Assembly: GCF_023278085.1 (NCBI RefSeq)
Contig: NZ_CP066265.1
Span: 3,738,001-3,802,000, forward strand
Reading direction: 5' to 3'
Length of the DNA stretch: 64,000 nt
DNA from: Pseudomonas syringae
Lineage (GTDB): Bacteria > Pseudomonadota > Gammaproteobacteria > Pseudomonadales > Pseudomonadaceae
Made by a program: the position numbers and the translations under genes. The notes under the pieces were generated by a model. It was not told where the DNA came from. It worked only from the letters and a program-made list of their open reading frames with translations, and made no database searches. Shown in pieces: positions 24,122-34,419 of this stretch. Each line of letters starts with the position of its first letter. Position 1 is the first letter of the stretch.

Positions 24122-25219
24122 ATGCCGTATGTACCTGACGATCTTCTATCCCGACATTTCCAGAGTAACGGCCTAGACCTGACCAGCAAGGTCGAAGAGC
24201 ATATCCATCAGGTTGCCCCGGACAACCGCAACCTGCCGCTGTATCGAGACATGATCCTGACCGTGCTGCGCATGGCTCAGGACAACCGCAATCGCTGGGA
24301 CGTCAAGATAACGCTGCAGACACTGCGAGAGCTGGACAAAGCCTTTCGTGTGCTTGAGCGCTTCAAGGGACGCCGCAAGGTCACCGTGTTCGGCTCTGCT
24401 CGTACACCGGTGGAACATCCGCTGTACGCGCAAGCCACAGAGCTGGGCGAGAAACTGGCACAGTCCGACATGATGGTCATCACTGGGGCGGGCGGCGGCA
24501 TCATGGCAGCAGCGCACGCCGGTGCCGGGCTGAAACACAGTCTTGGGTTCAACATCACCCTGCCGTTCGAGCAACATGCCAATCCGACGGTGGACGGCAC
24601 TGAAAACCTGCTGCCCTTCCACTTCTTCTTCACCCGCAAACTGTTCTTCGTCAAAGAGGCCGATGCACTGGTGCTCTGCCCAGGCGGTTTCGGCACGCTG
24701 GACGAAGCGCTGGAAGTGCTGACTTTAATACAAACCGGCAAAAGCCCGCTGGTGCCGGTTGTGTTGCTGGACACACCGGGCGGCAGCTTCTGGCAAGGCG
24801 CGCTGGACTTCATCAAAAACCAGCTGCAGGAGAATCACTACATCCTGCCAGCCGATATGAAGCTCATGAGACTGGTTTACAGCGCCGACGAGGCCGTGGA
24901 AGAGATCAATCAGTTTTACAACAACTTCCACTCCAGTCGCTGGCTAAAGAACAAATTCGTGATTCGCATGCATCATTCGCTAAGCGAGCAGGCACTGGCG
25001 CACATGCAGGAAGCTTTCGCTGACCTGTGCATCAGTGAAAACTTTCATCAGCACAGCTATCAGGGCGAAGAACACGATGAAGCGCAATTCAGTCACCTGA
25101 CACGGCTTGCGTTCACCTTTACAGGGCGCAACCAGGGTCGGCTTCGGGAATTAGTGGATTACATCAATCTGCAAGAAAACTGGGCAGACGCCTCAGCCAC
25201 GAGAAATACGGCGGTATAG
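24122..25219 (+). CDS. LOG-family Rossmann-fold protein
   Basis: 365 residues. The core has VTVFGSART, GAGGGIMAAAHAGA and the diagnostic PGGFGTLDE motif of lysine-decarboxylase-like / LOG proteins, many of which are nucleotide 5'-monophosphate phosphoribohydrolases (cytokinin-type or PpnN-like). N- and C-terminal extensions make it longer than the 180-200-residue LOGs, so substrate cannot be assigned. GGAGGAG stands immediately before the ATG. It is alone between the PA3611-like gene and convergent recX. Confidence 0.85.
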   Translation: MPYVPDDLLSRHFQSNGLDLTSKVEEHIHQVAPDNRNLPLYRDMILTVLRMAQDNRNRWDVKITLQTLRELDKAFRVLERFKGRRKVTVFGSARTPVEHPLYAQATELGEKLAQSDMMVITGAGGGIMAAAHAGAGLKHSLGFNITLPFEQHANPTVDGTENLLPFHFFFTRKLFFVKEADALVLCPGGFGTLDEALEVLTLIQTGKSPLVPVVLLDTPGGSFWQGALDFIKNQLQENHYILPADMKLMRLVYSADEAVEEINQFYNNFHSSRWLKNKFVIRMHHSLSEQALAHMQEAFADLCISENFHQHSYQGEEHDEAQFSHLTRLAFTFTGRNQGRLRELVDYINLQENWADASATRNTAV

Positions 25220-25244
25220 CACCGCCGCTAAACCCATTTCGATA

Positions 25245-25715
25245 TCAATCGTCCCGATTATTACGGCCGCTCAACAGGCGGCCGATCATATCCAGCGAAT
25301 ACCCTCGATAGCTCAGAAAACGCCCCTGTCTGGCACGTTCACGAGCATCGACCGGTAATGCACCAGAGAACTTGCGCTGCCAGATCTCTTCAAGCTTCTC
25401 TTGCCAGTCAACCCCGCATTCTTTGAGCGCCTGCTCAATGTCGGCGCGCTGCAGACCGCGCTGGCTCAGTTCCTCCCGGATACGAACAGGGCCATAGCCC
25501 GAGCGCGCACGGTAAGAAACAAAACTTTCAAGATAACGGGACTCAGAGAGCAAACCTTCCTCGACCAAACGGTCAAGAGCAGGTTCTATGAGCTCGGGGG
25601 GAGCGCCGCGCTGACGCAACTTGCGCGTCAGCTCGACTCGACCATGCTCGCGGCGTGCGAGCAGGTCCATTGCAGTTCGCCGTATGGCGACAGGTGTATC
25701 GAGCACAGCAGACAT
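25245..25715 (-). CDS. recX: Regulatory protein RecX
   Basis: 156 residues of the three-repeat helical RecX fold ([23 protein letters not shown] first repeat, [17 protein letters not shown] second, [18 protein letters not shown] third). RecX binds RecA and limits filament growth. It starts five bases after the recA stop, so it is cotranscribed from the SOS-controlled recA promoter, as in most proteobacteria. Confidence 0.95.
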   Translation of the reverse strand: MSAVLDTPVAIRRTAMDLLARREHGRVELTRKLRQRGAPPELIEPALDRLVEEGLLSESRYLESFVSYRARSGYGPVRIREELSQRGLQRADIEQALKECGVDWQEKLEEIWQRKFSGALPVDARERARQGRFLSYRGYSLDMIGRLLSGRNNRDD

Positions 25716-25720
25716 GGCTA

Positions 25721-26782
25721 TCAGATATCGGCGTCGGCTTCAGCCACATCATCGGCAACAACTGCTTCACGAGAGCCAACAGCCTTGGTGTCGACGCCAG
25801 GGGTGAGCAACTTGTCGCGAATCTGCTTCTCAAGCGCTTTGCAGATTTCCGGGTTGTCCGCCAGGAACTTGGCCGAGTTGGCTTTACCCTGACCGATCTT
25901 GCTGCCCTGGTAGCTGTACCAGGCACCGGATTTCTCGACAAAGCCATGCAGAACGGCCAGGTCGACGATTTCACCATTCAGGTAGATACCCTTGCCATAA
26001 AGAATCTGGAACTCTGCCTGACGGAACGGCGGAGCCACCTTGTTCTTCACGACCTTGACGCGGGTCTCGCTGCCGACAACTTCGTCGCCCTCTTTCACAG
26101 CGCCGGTGCGACGAATGTCCAGACGTACCGAAGCATAGAATTTCAGCGCGTTACCACCGGTAGTGGTTTCCGGGCTACCGAACATCACACCGATCTTCAT
26201 GCGGATCTGGTTGATGAAGATGACCAGGCAATTGGCGTTCTTGATGTTACCGGTGATCTTGCGCAGTGCCTGCGACATCAGACGTGCCTGCAGACCCACG
26301 TGCATGTCACCCATCTCGCCTTCGATCTCGGCCTTCGGCACCAGCGCGGCGACGGAGTCGACAACGATGACGTCGATGGCATTGGAACGCACCAGCATGT
26401 CGGTGATTTCCAGCGCCTGCTCGCCGGTATCCGGCTGCGAAACCAGCAGGTCGTCGACGTTGACGCCCAGCTTGCCGGCGTATTCCGGATCAAGTGCGTG
26501 CTCGGCATCGACGAATGCGCAGGTGGCGCCCATTTTCTGGGCTTGTGCGATGACCGACAGGGTCAGCGTGGTTTTACCGGAAGACTCTGGACCGTAGATT
26601 TCAACGATCCGGCCTTTTGGCAGACCGCCGATACCGAGTGCGATATCCAGACCCAGCGAACCGGTGGAGATGGCAGGGATCGCCTGGCGATCGTGGTCGC
26701 CCATGCGCATCACGGCACCTTTACCGAACTGACGCTCGATCTGACCCAAGGCCGCAGCCAAGGCTTTCTTCTTGTTGTCGTC
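25721..26782 (-). CDS. recA: Recombinase RecA
   Basis: 353 residues from the ATG at 26782 ([20 protein letters not shown]). It forms filaments on single-stranded DNA, drives homologous recombination, and stimulates self-cleavage of LexA and of S24-type phage repressors. Walker [18 protein letters not shown]-type loop ([11 protein letters not shown]) and the L2 loop [14 protein letters not shown] are intact. A LexA box lies 53 bases upstream. It links the prophage repressor described here to host SOS signals. Confidence 0.99.
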
Positions 26783-26835
26783 CATTGAAGTCCTCACGTA
26801 ATCAAATTCAATTAGGGCCTTGATGGCCACAACAC

Positions 26836-26851
26836 CTGTATAAGTAGACAG
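26836..26851 (-). promoter_or_regulatory. LexA (SOS) box of recA
   Basis: CTGTATAAGTAGACAG fits CTG-N10-CAG in the recA promoter region and serves as an internal standard for the prophage box at 12466. Confidence 0.92.
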
Positions 26852-26878
26852 TATTATTCCACAGCAATGCCCGTACGC

Positions 26879-27379
26879 CTACCCCTGTTTTGGCATTTCT
26901 CCGCAAGCCAGTTGTATCAGCCCTTGCAGCGCGGTTTGTACCGTCTTCAGACGGACTTGATCGCGGTCGCCCTCGAACCAGTGACGTTGCGCAATAAGCG
27001 TGTCGCCGTCGCCCCAGCACAGCCACACCGTTCCGACCGGCTTGTCGACCGAACCGCCGCCAGGCCCCGCCACACCGCTGACTGCAACGGCGAATCGTGC
27101 AGCGCTTTCACGCCGGGCACCGCGTACCATGGCTTCCACAACAGGCTGACTGACCGCCCCAACCTGCGCGAACAACGCTTCAGGCACACCCAGTTGCCGG
27201 GTTTTCTGCGTATTGGAATATGTCACGTAACCCGCCTCGAACCAGGCGGAGCTGCCGCCGATCCGGGTAATGGCTTCGGCTATGCCGCCGCCCGTACAGG
27301 ATTCGGCAGTGGTGACCTGAGCGTTGATTGCCTTGAGCAAGCCGCCGAGCGTGTCGGCAAGCCGGGTTATTTCATCCAC
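26879..27379 (-). CDS. pncC: CinA-like nicotinamide-nucleotide amidohydrolase PncC
   Basis: 166 residues comprising only the C-terminal CinA domain, as in E. coli YgaD/PncC. It deamidates nicotinamide mononucleotide in the pyridine nucleotide cycle. The segment TAESCTGGGIAEAITRIGGSS carries the catalytic Ser region, followed by GVAGPGGGSVDKPVGTV. Adjacency to recA is usual. Traditional annotation is cinA. It has its own start after the small gene at 27463..27594, on the same strand. Confidence 0.92.
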   Translation of the reverse strand: MDEITRLADTLGGLLKAINAQVTTAESCTGGGIAEAITRIGGSSAWFEAGYVTYSNTQKTRQLGVPEALFAQVGAVSQPVVEAMVRGARRESAARFAVAVSGVAGPGGGSVDKPVGTVWLCWGDGDTLIAQRHWFEGDRDQVRLKTVQTALQGLIQLACGEMPKQG

Positions 27380-27462
27380 GAGACAGTCCTGTTCAATTCA
27401 TACAACCTTTTATAACCGATTAAAGAAACAAAACGGCCGCGAGGCAGCCGCTCGTGACCTGT

Positions 27463-27594
27463 TCAATCATCAGTCGTTTTCTTGCGCCCGGGCTTTTTGA
27501 CCGTTTCCACCGTGGTTTCTCTCGGCCTTTTTCTGGCCTCCTCCAAGGGAATGAAGCGCCCGTTGACAGAGTCCCTCGCACGTTTGTTTTTCAT
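27463..27594 (-). CDS. 43-residue basic protein between cinA and mutS
   Basis: A short frame MKNKRARDSVNGRFIPLEEA, then a basic tail ending KKPGRKKTTDD. It has AAAGGAC at a good distance before the ATG at 27594. It is very basic and probably disordered. The interval between mutS and cinA is where prophages and tailocins sit in several other Pseudomonas species; here it is empty apart from this gene. It may be a conserved host gene or a remnant; function unknown. Confidence 0.6.
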   Translation of the reverse strand: MKNKRARDSVNGRFIPLEEARKRPRETTVETVKKPGRKKTTDD

Positions 27595-27854
27595 ATAAAA
27601 GTCCTTTTTTATAGATTGCCCTTCGTCGATCGAGTGGCAGCGCTGAAAGTCTATACGGCAAATCGGCCTTCATGGCGGCCGGGAAACGCCCGGTCACCAA
27701 TAAGCAGGACCACGTCGCAACTGCAGCGCATTGTCGTGCGTGATAACCTTGCGCCCATCGCACATACCCGGCAGACGCCCCTCGATTCACAGAGGCACCG
27801 CGCGTCACGCCCCGGGGTTGCCTCACTCCTCTCAAGAACTTGCCTAAGCCACTG

Positions 27855-30434
27855 ATGAATAAAGCAATTTCCGACCTCTCCTCACATACTCCCATGATGC
27901 AACAGTACTGGAAGCTGAAAAATCAGCATCCGGACCAGCTGATGTTTTATCGCATGGGCGATTTCTACGAGATCTTCTACGAAGACGCGAAGAAAGCCGC
28001 CAAATTGCTGGATATCACCCTGACTGCGCGCGGCCAGTCGGCCGGCCAGAGCATCCCCATGTGCGGGATTCCCTACCATGCGGCCGAGGGTTATTTGGCC
28101 AAACTGGTGAAGCTCGGCGAGTCAGTCGTGATCTGCGAGCAGATCGGCGACCCGGCCACCAGCAAAGGCCCGGTGGACCGCCAGGTGGTACGTATCATCA
28201 CGCCGGGCACCATCAGCGATGAAGCGTTGCTCGATGAACGCAGAGACAACCTGATCGCTGCCGTACTCGGTGACGAGCGGCTGTTCGGCCTTGCTGTACT
28301 GGACATCACCAGTGGCAATTTCAGCGTGCTGGAGATCAAGGGCTGGGAGAACCTGCTGGCCGAGCTTGAGCGTATCAATCCGGTCGAGCTGTTGATACCT
28401 GACGACTGGCCGCAAGGCCTGCCGGCTGAAAAGCGGCGTGGCGCCAGGCGCCGCGCGCCGTGGGACTTCGAACGCGATTCCGCGCACAAGAGTCTCTGCC
28501 AGCAGTTTGCAACCCAGGACCTCAAAGGGTTCGGCTGCGAGAACCTGACGCTGGCCATCGGCGCTGCCGGCTGTCTGCTGAGCTACGCCAAGGAAACCCA
28601 GCGCACCGCCCTGCCGCATTTGCGCAGCCTGCGTCACGAGCGTCTCGACGATACCGTGATCCTCGACGCCGCCAGCCGGCGCAATCTGGAGCTGGACACC
28701 AACCTCTCGGGTGGACGCGACAACACGCTGCAATCCGTCATGGATCGCTGCCAGACCGCCATGGGAACCCGACTGCTGACTCGCTGGCTGAATCGCCCGC
28801 TGCGCGACCTGACGGTGTTGCAGGCACGCCAGACCTCCATCGGCTGTTTTCTGGAGCGCTATCGTTTCGAGAACCTGCAACCGCAGCTCAAGGAAATCGG
28901 TGACATTGAGCGGATTCTGGCGCGGATCGGCCTGCGCAATGCTCGTCCACGCGATCTCGCCCGGTTGCGCGACGCCCTGAGCGCATTGCCCGAGCTGCAA
29001 CAGGCGATGACCGACCTCGACGCGCCGCACCTGCAGCAACTTGCGCAGACCGCCAGCACTTACCCGGAGCTTGCTGACCTGCTGCAACGGGCAATCAACG
29101 ACAACCCACCCGCCGTGATTCGCGACGGTGGTGTCCTGAAGACCGGCTACGACGCCGAGCTTGACGAGCTGCAATCACTCAGCGAAAACGCTGGCCAGTT
29201 TCTGATCGATCTGGAAGCCCGAGAAAAAGCGCGTACTGGACTGAGCCATCTGAAAGTCGGTTACAACCGCGTGCATGGCTACTTCATCGAATTGCCGAGC
29301 AAGCAGGCTGAGCAGGCCCCGGCCGACTACATTCGCCGGCAGACCCTCAAGGGAGCCGAGCGCTTCATCACGCCGGAGCTCAAGGAATTCGAAGACAAGG
29401 CACTGTCGGCGAAAAGCCGTGCACTGGCGCGCGAGAAAATGCTTTACGAGGCATTGCTCGAAGACCTTATCAGCCATCTGGCACCGCTTCAGGATACAGC
29501 GGCCGCGCTGGCCGAGCTGGACGTATTGAGCAACCTCGCGGAGCGCGCCCTCAATCTGGACCTCAATTGCCCACGATTCGTCGCCGAGCCCTGCATGCGT
29601 ATCGAACAGGGTCGCCACCCGGTAGTCGAGCAGGTGCTGAGCACGCCTTTCGTTGCCAACGACCTGGCCCTCGATGACAACACGCGCATGCTGGTCATCA
29701 CCGGCCCGAACATGGGCGGTAAATCGACCTACATGCGCCAGACGGCATTGATCGTGCTGCTGGCTCACATCGGCAGCTTTGTGCCTGCAGCCCGTTGCGA
29801 ACTGTCGCTGGTCGACCGGATCTTCACCCGGATCGGCTCCAGCGATGACCTCGCCGGCGGTCGCTCGACGTTCATGGTGGAAATGAGCGAGACCGCCAAC
29901 ATCCTGCACAACGCCAGCGACAAGAGCCTGGTGCTGATGGACGAAGTAGGACGCGGAACCAGTACCTTCGACGGTCTGTCGCTCGCCTGGGCCGCCGCCG
30001 AATGCCTGGCGCAACTGCGTGCCTACACGCTGTTCGCAACGCATTACTTCGAATTGACCGTGCTGCCGGAAAGTGAACCGCTGGTCACCAACGTGCATTT
30101 GAATGCCACCGAGCACAACGAGCGGATCGTGTTCCTGCACCGCGTGCTGCCGGGACCTGCCAGCCAGAGCTACGGTCTGGCCGTGGCGCAACTGGCCGGC
30201 GTTCCGGGCAAAGTCATCACCCGCGCCAAGGAGCACTTGCAGCGCCTGGAAACCACCAGCCTGCCCCATGAGCAGCCGCGCGCCAAACCCGGTAAACCTG
30301 CCGTCCCGCAACAGAGCGACATGTTTGCAAGCCTGCCGCACCCCCTGCTCGACGAACTGTCGAAGATCAAGGTTGATGACATGACCCCGCGACAGGCTCT
30401 GGATTTGCTATACACATTGCAAACACGTCTGTGA
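27855..30434 (+). CDS. mutS: DNA mismatch repair protein MutS
   Basis: 859 residues from the ATG at 27855 ([19 protein letters not shown]). MutS binds mismatches and recruits MutL. The mismatch-contact region [11 protein letters not shown] near residue 35 has the conserved Phe and Glu. Walker [10 protein letters not shown] is near 617, and STFMVEM plus DEVGRGTST form the ATPase core. A TTG at 27840 is less likely. The C-terminal tail ([19 protein letters not shown]) is the tetramerisation segment. A terminator follows. Confidence 0.98.
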   Translation: MNKAISDLSSHTPMMQQYWKLKNQHPDQLMFYRMGDFYEIFYEDAKKAAKLLDITLTARGQSAGQSIPMCGIPYHAAEGYLAKLVKLGESVVICEQIGDPATSKGPVDRQVVRIITPGTISDEALLDERRDNLIAAVLGDERLFGLAVLDITSGNFSVLEIKGWENLLAELERINPVELLIPDDWPQGLPAEKRRGARRRAPWDFERDSAHKSLCQQFATQDLKGFGCENLTLAIGAAGCLLSYAKETQRTALPHLRSLRHERLDDTVILDAASRRNLELDTNLSGGRDNTLQSVMDRCQTAMGTRLLTRWLNRPLRDLTVLQARQTSIGCFLERYRFENLQPQLKEIGDIERILARIGLRNARPRDLARLRDALSALPELQQAMTDLDAPHLQQLAQTASTYPELADLLQRAINDNPPAVIRDGGVLKTGYDAELDELQSLSENAGQFLIDLEAREKARTGLSHLKVGYNRVHGYFIELPSKQAEQAPADYIRRQTLKGAERFITPELKEFEDKALSAKSRALAREKMLYEALLEDLISHLAPLQDTAAALAELDVLSNLAERALNLDLNCPRFVAEPCMRIEQGRHPVVEQVLSTPFVANDLALDDNTRMLVITGPNMGGKSTYMRQTALIVLLAHIGSFVPAARCELSLVDRIFTRIGSSDDLAGGRSTFMVEMSETANILHNASDKSLVLMDEVGRGTSTFDGLSLAWAAAECLAQLRAYTLFATHYFELTVLPESEPLVTNVHLNATEHNERIVFLHRVLPGPASQSYGLAVAQLAGVPGKVITRAKEHLQRLETTSLPHEQPRAKPGKPAVPQQSDMFASLPHPLLDELSKIKVDDMTPRQALDLLYTLQTRL

Positions 30435-30477
30435 CGCGAGCCGTTACAAGCTGTTAGAATCCCGCGCGGTTTGGGAT

Positions 30478-30510
30478 GCTCCCGGCTTTTAGCCTGGCCG
30501 GGGTGTTTTT
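30478..30510 (+). terminator. Probable terminator after mutS
   Basis: TCCCGGC / GCCGGGG stem with a 9-10-base loop followed by TGTTTTT, 45 bases past the mutS stop. Confidence 0.65.
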
Positions 30511-30680
30511 CGAGCCGCGTGAAAACGCAGCGAACCAAGGGTAAGTGGCAGGAGATGCAGTCGGACTGCTTCAAGGCCACTCACCAAAAGCACGTGTTTT
30601 CATAGGGCCGGGAAACCTCCCGAACCTGGCAACCCTGTCTGGAAGGGCTCTGCTGCAGCCGCCTGAGGAGAGAATTAGAA

Positions 30681-31004
30681 ATGACCTTCGTCGTCACCGA
30701 CAACTGCATCAAGTGCAAATACACCGATTGTGTAGAAGTCTGTCCGGTGGACTGCTTCTACGAAGGCCCGAACTTTCTGGTCATTCACCCCGACGAGTGC
30801 ATCGACTGTGCGCTCTGCGAGCCTGAGTGCCCTGCTGTGGCCATTTACTCGGAAGACGAGATACCTGCAGGTATGGAAAACTTTATCGAGCTGAACGCCG
30901 AGCTTGCCGAAGTCTGGCCCAATATCACCGAGAAGAAAGAGGCCATGCCTGACGCCGCAGAGTGGGATGGCAAACCTGGAAAAATCGCTGAACTGGAACG
31001 CTAG
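30681..31004 (+). CDS. fdxA: Ferredoxin FdxA (7Fe-8S type)
   Basis: 107 residues. The N-terminal cysteines ([17 protein letters not shown]) and [12 protein letters not shown] provide ligands for one [3Fe-4S] and one [4Fe-4S] cluster, as in Azotobacter FdI. It is an electron carrier, possibly a partner of Fpr. AGGAGAG lies before the ATG. A hairpin with T-run follows at once. Adjacent to rsmZ and rpoS, as in other pseudomonads. Confidence 0.96.
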   Translation: MTFVVTDNCIKCKYTDCVEVCPVDCFYEGPNFLVIHPDECIDCALCEPECPAVAIYSEDEIPAGMENFIELNAELAEVWPNITEKKEAMPDAAEWDGKPGKIAELER

Positions 31005-31015
31005 GCTCCAGACAG

Positions 31016-31047
31016 ACAAAAGGCCCTTTAAAGGGCCTTTTTATTAC
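31016..31047 (+). terminator. Terminator after fdxA
   Basis: AAAAGGCCCTTT / AAAGGGCCTTTTT perfect stem and T-run 12 bases past the fdxA stop. Confidence 0.9.
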
Positions 31048-31071
31048 GCTGAATTCGGCAAATTCAGGACA

Positions 31072-31203
31072 AAAAAAGGGGCGGTTTGACCCGCCCACAT
31101 TTTTTCCATGATCCCTGTATTCCCTTGTCATCATCCTGATGAATCGCATCCCGCGATGTCCGTGACCTTCATCCTTGATGGCCTGTGCCTGTCCGTTGGC
31201 ACA
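31072..31203 (-). ncRNA. rsmZ: RsmZ regulatory RNA
   Basis: Read on the minus strand this about 130-base stretch contains eight GGA motifs, several in AGGA or ACGGA contexts within predicted hairpin loops. It ends in a GGGCGG(G)T...ACCGCCC stem followed by seven T. The order of elements (CAACGGA, CATCAAGGATGA, CACGGACATCG, TTCATCAGGATGA) agrees with RsmZ of fluorescent pseudomonads as I recall it, and location between fdxA and rpoS is diagnostic. RsmZ sequesters the RsmA/RsmE translational repressors under GacS/GacA control. A TAATAT -10 lies at 31210-31215, placing the 5' end near 31203. Confidence 0.93.
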
Positions 31204-31489
31204 GCTTCGATATTAGAGATTTAACGCTGCAGGGCAACAGCCGAAACGCAGCATAATATTTCTACCTCTGCGCATCAGAAAATAAAAAAATCATTCATAT
31301 CAGCAGGTTGAATACAGACGGCACTGCTTAAGGTAAAAAATCTCACCCGTAATGACTTGATGACTTACAGCACACGTACGCGATGACTTACAACATTTGG
31401 GATCCGTATGCCATGCACGAGGACTGTTCAGAGACAGCAGAAACCCTGCTACACCGTTTCGACAGCGACCTTTGGATGACGCAAGACAT
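31204..31489. other. rsmZ promoter and leader region without a gene
   Basis: Between the rsmZ 5' end and the rpoS terminator no coding frame is supported. It holds the rsmZ promoter (-10 at 31210), an AT-rich stretch near 31280 and the GacA-type sites near 31360-31392. Confidence 0.6.
31375..31392 (-). promoter_or_regulatory. Probable GacA upstream activating site of rsmZ
   Basis: On the minus strand TGTAAG-N6-CGTACG matches the left half of the GacA consensus TGTAAG-N6-CTTACA fully and four of six bases of the right half. A second TGTAAGTCATC copy follows 23 bases nearer rsmZ (31359-31369). The distance to the -10, about 165-180 bases, suits known rsmZ promoters. Confidence 0.6.
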
Positions 31490-31535
31490 ATAAAAAGGCC
31501 GATACACACATCACGTGTTATATCGGCCTTGGGGT
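31490..31535 (-). terminator. Terminator of rpoS
   Basis: On the minus strand AAGGCCGATATAACACGTG pairs with the complementary CACACATC...ATCGGCCTT arm and is followed by TTTTTAT, about 25 bases past the rpoS stop. Confidence 0.85.
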
Positions 31536-31554
31536 GACGCACAGGAAGGGGGAA

Positions 31555-32565
31555 TTAGCGGAAGAGCGACTCGCTGGACAGGCCGTTCTTTTCAAGAATC
31601 TCACGCAGGCGCTTGAGTCCTTCAACCTGGATCTGACGCACCCGCTCGCGGGTCAGCCCGATTTCCAGGCCGACGTCTTCAAGCGTGCTGCTTTCGTGCC
31701 CGCGCAAACCGAAGCGCCGTATGACCACTTCTCGCTGTTTCTCGGTCAACTCGGATAGCCACTGATCGATGCTCTGAGACAGATCATCATCCTGCAGCAA
31801 TTCGCACGGGTCGGTAGGACGGTCATCCGTCAGGGTGTCGAGCAGGGTCTTGTCCGAATCAGGCCCAAGAGAAACGTCCACGGATGAAACCCGCTCGTTC
31901 AGGCCCAGCATGCGCTTGACCTCGCCTACAGGTCGTTCAAGCAGGTTGGCGATTTCTTCCGGGGAGGGCTCATGGTCCAGCTTCTGGGTCAGCTCTCTGG
32001 CCGCACGCAGATAGACGTTCAGTTCCTTGACGACGTGAATCGGCAACCGGATGGTCCGGGTCTGATTCATGATCGCGCGTTCAATGGTCTGGCGTATCCA
32101 CCAGGTGGCATAGGTGGAAAAACGAAACCCCCGCTCAGGATCGAATTTCTCGACAGCCCGGATAAGCCCCAGATTGCCCTCTTCGATGAGGTCCAGCAAT
32201 GAAAGGCCACGATTGACATAGCGCCTGGCAATTTTAACCACCAGCCGCAGATTGCTTTCAATCATGCGTTTGCGTCCGGCCGGATCGCCACTTTGCGACA
32301 GACGCGCGAAGTGAACTTCTTCTTCCGGAGACAACAGAGGGGAAAACCCGATCTCATTGAGATACAGCTGGGTAGCGTCGAGCGCTCGGGTGTAGTCGAT
32401 GTATTTGTGTTGTTTGAGCGATGTTGAATGCTTGGCCCTGACACGTCCCGATATAGCAGCGGCTGGCTGCTTCTCGTTTGACGCCTCCGTCAGGACAATG
32501 CCGGCTTCCATAAGGAGCACTTCATCATCGATGTCAAACTCCGGCGCTTCGTTGCCAAGAGCCAT
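31555..32565 (-). CDS. rpoS: Stationary-phase sigma factor RpoS
   Basis: 336 residues. Region 1.2/2 contains [17 protein letters not shown], the core-binding [30 protein letters not shown] and the -10-reading [15 protein letters not shown]. Region 4 has the [22 protein letters not shown]. RpoS directs RNA polymerase to general stress and stationary-phase promoters. It follows nlpD, whose coding region normally carries an rpoS promoter, and a hairpin lies in its leader. rsmZ lies downstream. Confidence 0.99.
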   Translation of the reverse strand: MALGNEAPEFDIDDEVLLMEAGIVLTEASNEKQPAAAISGRVRAKHSTSLKQHKYIDYTRALDATQLYLNEIGFSPLLSPEEEVHFARLSQSGDPAGRKRMIESNLRLVVKIARRYVNRGLSLLDLIEEGNLGLIRAVEKFDPERGFRFSTYATWWIRQTIERAIMNQTRTIRLPIHVVKELNVYLRAARELTQKLDHEPSPEEIANLLERPVGEVKRMLGLNERVSSVDVSLGPDSDKTLLDTLTDDRPTDPCELLQDDDLSQSIDQWLSELTEKQREVVIRRFGLRGHESSTLEDVGLEIGLTRERVRQIQVEGLKRLREILEKNGLSSESLFR

Positions 32566-32630
32566 TGTTTTAGTCCTTTGGTGAGTTCGACCTCAAGCTC
32601 CAGCGGCGCCTGGTTCCATGGCATCGCTTG

Positions 32631-32660
32631 AGCCTGTTCCTATTACGCCAGGAACAGGCT
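32631..32660. repeat. 10-bp perfect inverted repeat in the rpoS leader
   Basis: AGCCTGTTCC (32631-32640) and GGAACAGGCT (32651-32660), separated by 10 bases, lie between nlpD and rpoS, 66 bases upstream of the rpoS start. No T-run follows on the minus strand, so a leader RNA hairpin is likelier than a terminator. Confidence 0.55.
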
Positions 32661-32668
32661 GGCAACTA

Positions 32669-33535
32669 TCAACGACGTGGCAAAAATCCCAGTGGGTCTA
32701 CAGGTTTCCCTTGACGGCGAATCTCAAAATGCAGTTTCACCCGGTCAGTTCCTGTTGACCCCATTTCGGCAATCGTCTGCCCTGCCTTGACCTGTTGACC
32801 TTCCCGTACCAGGAGCCTGCGATTATGACCGTAGGCACTGACGTAGGTATCGCTGTGTTTGATGATGATCAATTCGCCGTAGCCTCGTAATCCGCTTCCG
32901 GCGTAAACGACCGAACCATCAGACGCTGCCAAAACAGGCTGTCCCAAATCACCAGCGATATCAATTCCTTTATTCAAACTGCCGTTTGAGGAAAATTTTC
33001 CTATCAAAATGCCGCTTGAAGGCCAGGTCCAACCCGTCGGAGACTTGCCAGCCGGGCCTGTGCCGGTCGTCGCTGACGGTGGTATCACCACCGGTACAAC
33101 CGCAATCGGCTTGGACATAACGGTGGTTTTCACCGAGCCCGAACCGCTGCTCGTGGTCGAAGTGGACGTGGTCGGACGTCCTTCAGCCGGGGCAGACGCT
33201 ATACCGGATGTTGAGGAGGAGCGCCCGTCGAAGCGAATGGTCTGACCTGGCTTGATGGTGAACGGCTCAGGAATCTGGTTGCGGGCGGCCAGCGCCTTCC
33301 AGTCCCAGCCGTAACGAAACGCGATAGAAAACAGCGTATCGCCGCGCCTGACGACATATTGCCCGGTGGTCACCGTAGGACGCTGCGCGACGGCATTGCC
33401 ATTGCGGTCGACCACGCGAACGCCACCGGACGGCGTGCTGGAGCAGCCGACCAGAAGGACACTGAGAGCAATGCCAATCACCAGACGCTGATAACTTCTT
33501 GAAGACTTGAGCTGCTGAATGACTGTGAGACTCAC
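32669..33535 (-). CDS. nlpD: Lipoprotein NlpD (LysM / LytM-like amidase activator)
   Basis: 288 residues, GTG start. A lipobox LLVGC near residue 31 directs lipid attachment. A LysM domain (QYVVRRGDTLFSIAFRYGWDW) binds peptidoglycan, a Ser/Thr-rich linker follows, then a LytM domain (GIDIAGDLGQPVLAASDG, SAYGHNRRLLVREGQQV) in which typical metal ligands are degenerate. NlpD activates the amidase AmiC at the septum. The gene lies directly upstream of rpoS. Confidence 0.95.
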   Translation of the reverse strand: MSLTVIQQLKSSRSYQRLVIGIALSVLLVGCSSTPSGGVRVVDRNGNAVAQRPTVTTGQYVVRRGDTLFSIAFRYGWDWKALAARNQIPEPFTIKPGQTIRFDGRSSSTSGIASAPAEGRPTTSTSTTSSGSGSVKTTVMSKPIAVVPVVIPPSATTGTGPAGKSPTGWTWPSSGILIGKFSSNGSLNKGIDIAGDLGQPVLAASDGSVVYAGSGLRGYGELIIIKHSDTYVSAYGHNRRLLVREGQQVKAGQTIAEMGSTGTDRVKLHFEIRRQGKPVDPLGFLPRR

Positions 33536-33741
33536 CCGCCACTCCCTTTTACTGGTGACCGATTCAAAAAAGAGGCCTATTGTGCCGCAAGCGCGGCGGG
33601 CAGCCCGTGATTAACTGCTGAAATCGCTGTTATATATCAGTCAGCTACGTGAAATGATGCCATTTAGCTATTTGTGAACAGGGACTGACCGCTGTAGACC
33701 GGTGAGTGACGCCAGAATTCACTCGCGGGTACTGACAATCT

Positions 33742-34419
33742 TCAAGCGATCGGTCCATTGAGCAGAGGAACGAAGCGCACGGCGCCCAGTACATGCCGGG
33801 AAAACCCGTTTTCTTCGCGGATGATCAGCATCAATTGCTGCACTTCGCCCGAGCCCACCGGGATGACCAACCGCCCTCCGGGGGCCAGTTGATCGAGCAG
33901 CGCCTGTGGCACGTCGGTGGCCACTGCCGTGACGATGATGCCGTTGTAAGGTGCCAGCGCAGGCCACCCTTCCCAGCCGTCGCCCCAACGAAACACCACA
34001 TTGCGCAGATTGAGTTCGACCAGACGTTCCTTGGCGCGGTCCTGAAGGACCTTGATACGCTCGACCGAAAATACCCGCTCGACCAATTGCGACAGTACGG
34101 CGGTCTGGTAGCCGGAGCCGGTGCCGATTTCCATGACTTTGTCCAGCGGGCCGGCTGCGAGTAACAGCTCACTCATCCGCGCAACCATATAGGGCTGGGA
34201 GATTGTCTGGTTATGGCCGATAGGCAGCGCCGTGTCTTCATAAGCGCGGTGCGCGAGCGCCTCGTCGACGAACAGGTGCCGGGGCGTCTTGCGAATGACG
34301 TCCAGTACCCGATGGTTGGTAATGCCTTCTTCGCAGAGACGCTGAATCAAGCGCTCGCGTGTTCGTTGCGAGGTCATCCCGATCCCGCGACGTAATAGAT
34401 CATCCTGCTCACGCGACAT
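33742..34419 (-). CDS. pcm: Protein-L-isoaspartate O-methyltransferase
   Basis: Repairs isoaspartyl residues using S-adenosylmethionine. The SAM motif [14 protein letters not shown] and the family segments [23 protein letters not shown] and [11 protein letters not shown] are present. The 225-residue start at 34419 overlaps the surE stop as TGATG and has GGAGGA nine bases upstream, so I keep it. The ATG at 34377 would give the 211 residues reported for P. aeruginosa. Confidence 0.93.
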   Translation of the reverse strand: MSREQDDLLRRGIGMTSQRTRERLIQRLCEEGITNHRVLDVIRKTPRHLFVDEALAHRAYEDTALPIGHNQTISQPYMVARMSELLLAAGPLDKVMEIGTGSGYQTAVLSQLVERVFSVERIKVLQDRAKERLVELNLRNVVFRWGDGWEGWPALAPYNGIIVTAVATDVPQALLDQLAPGGRLVIPVGSGEVQQLMLIIREENGFSRHVLGAVRFVPLLNGPIA

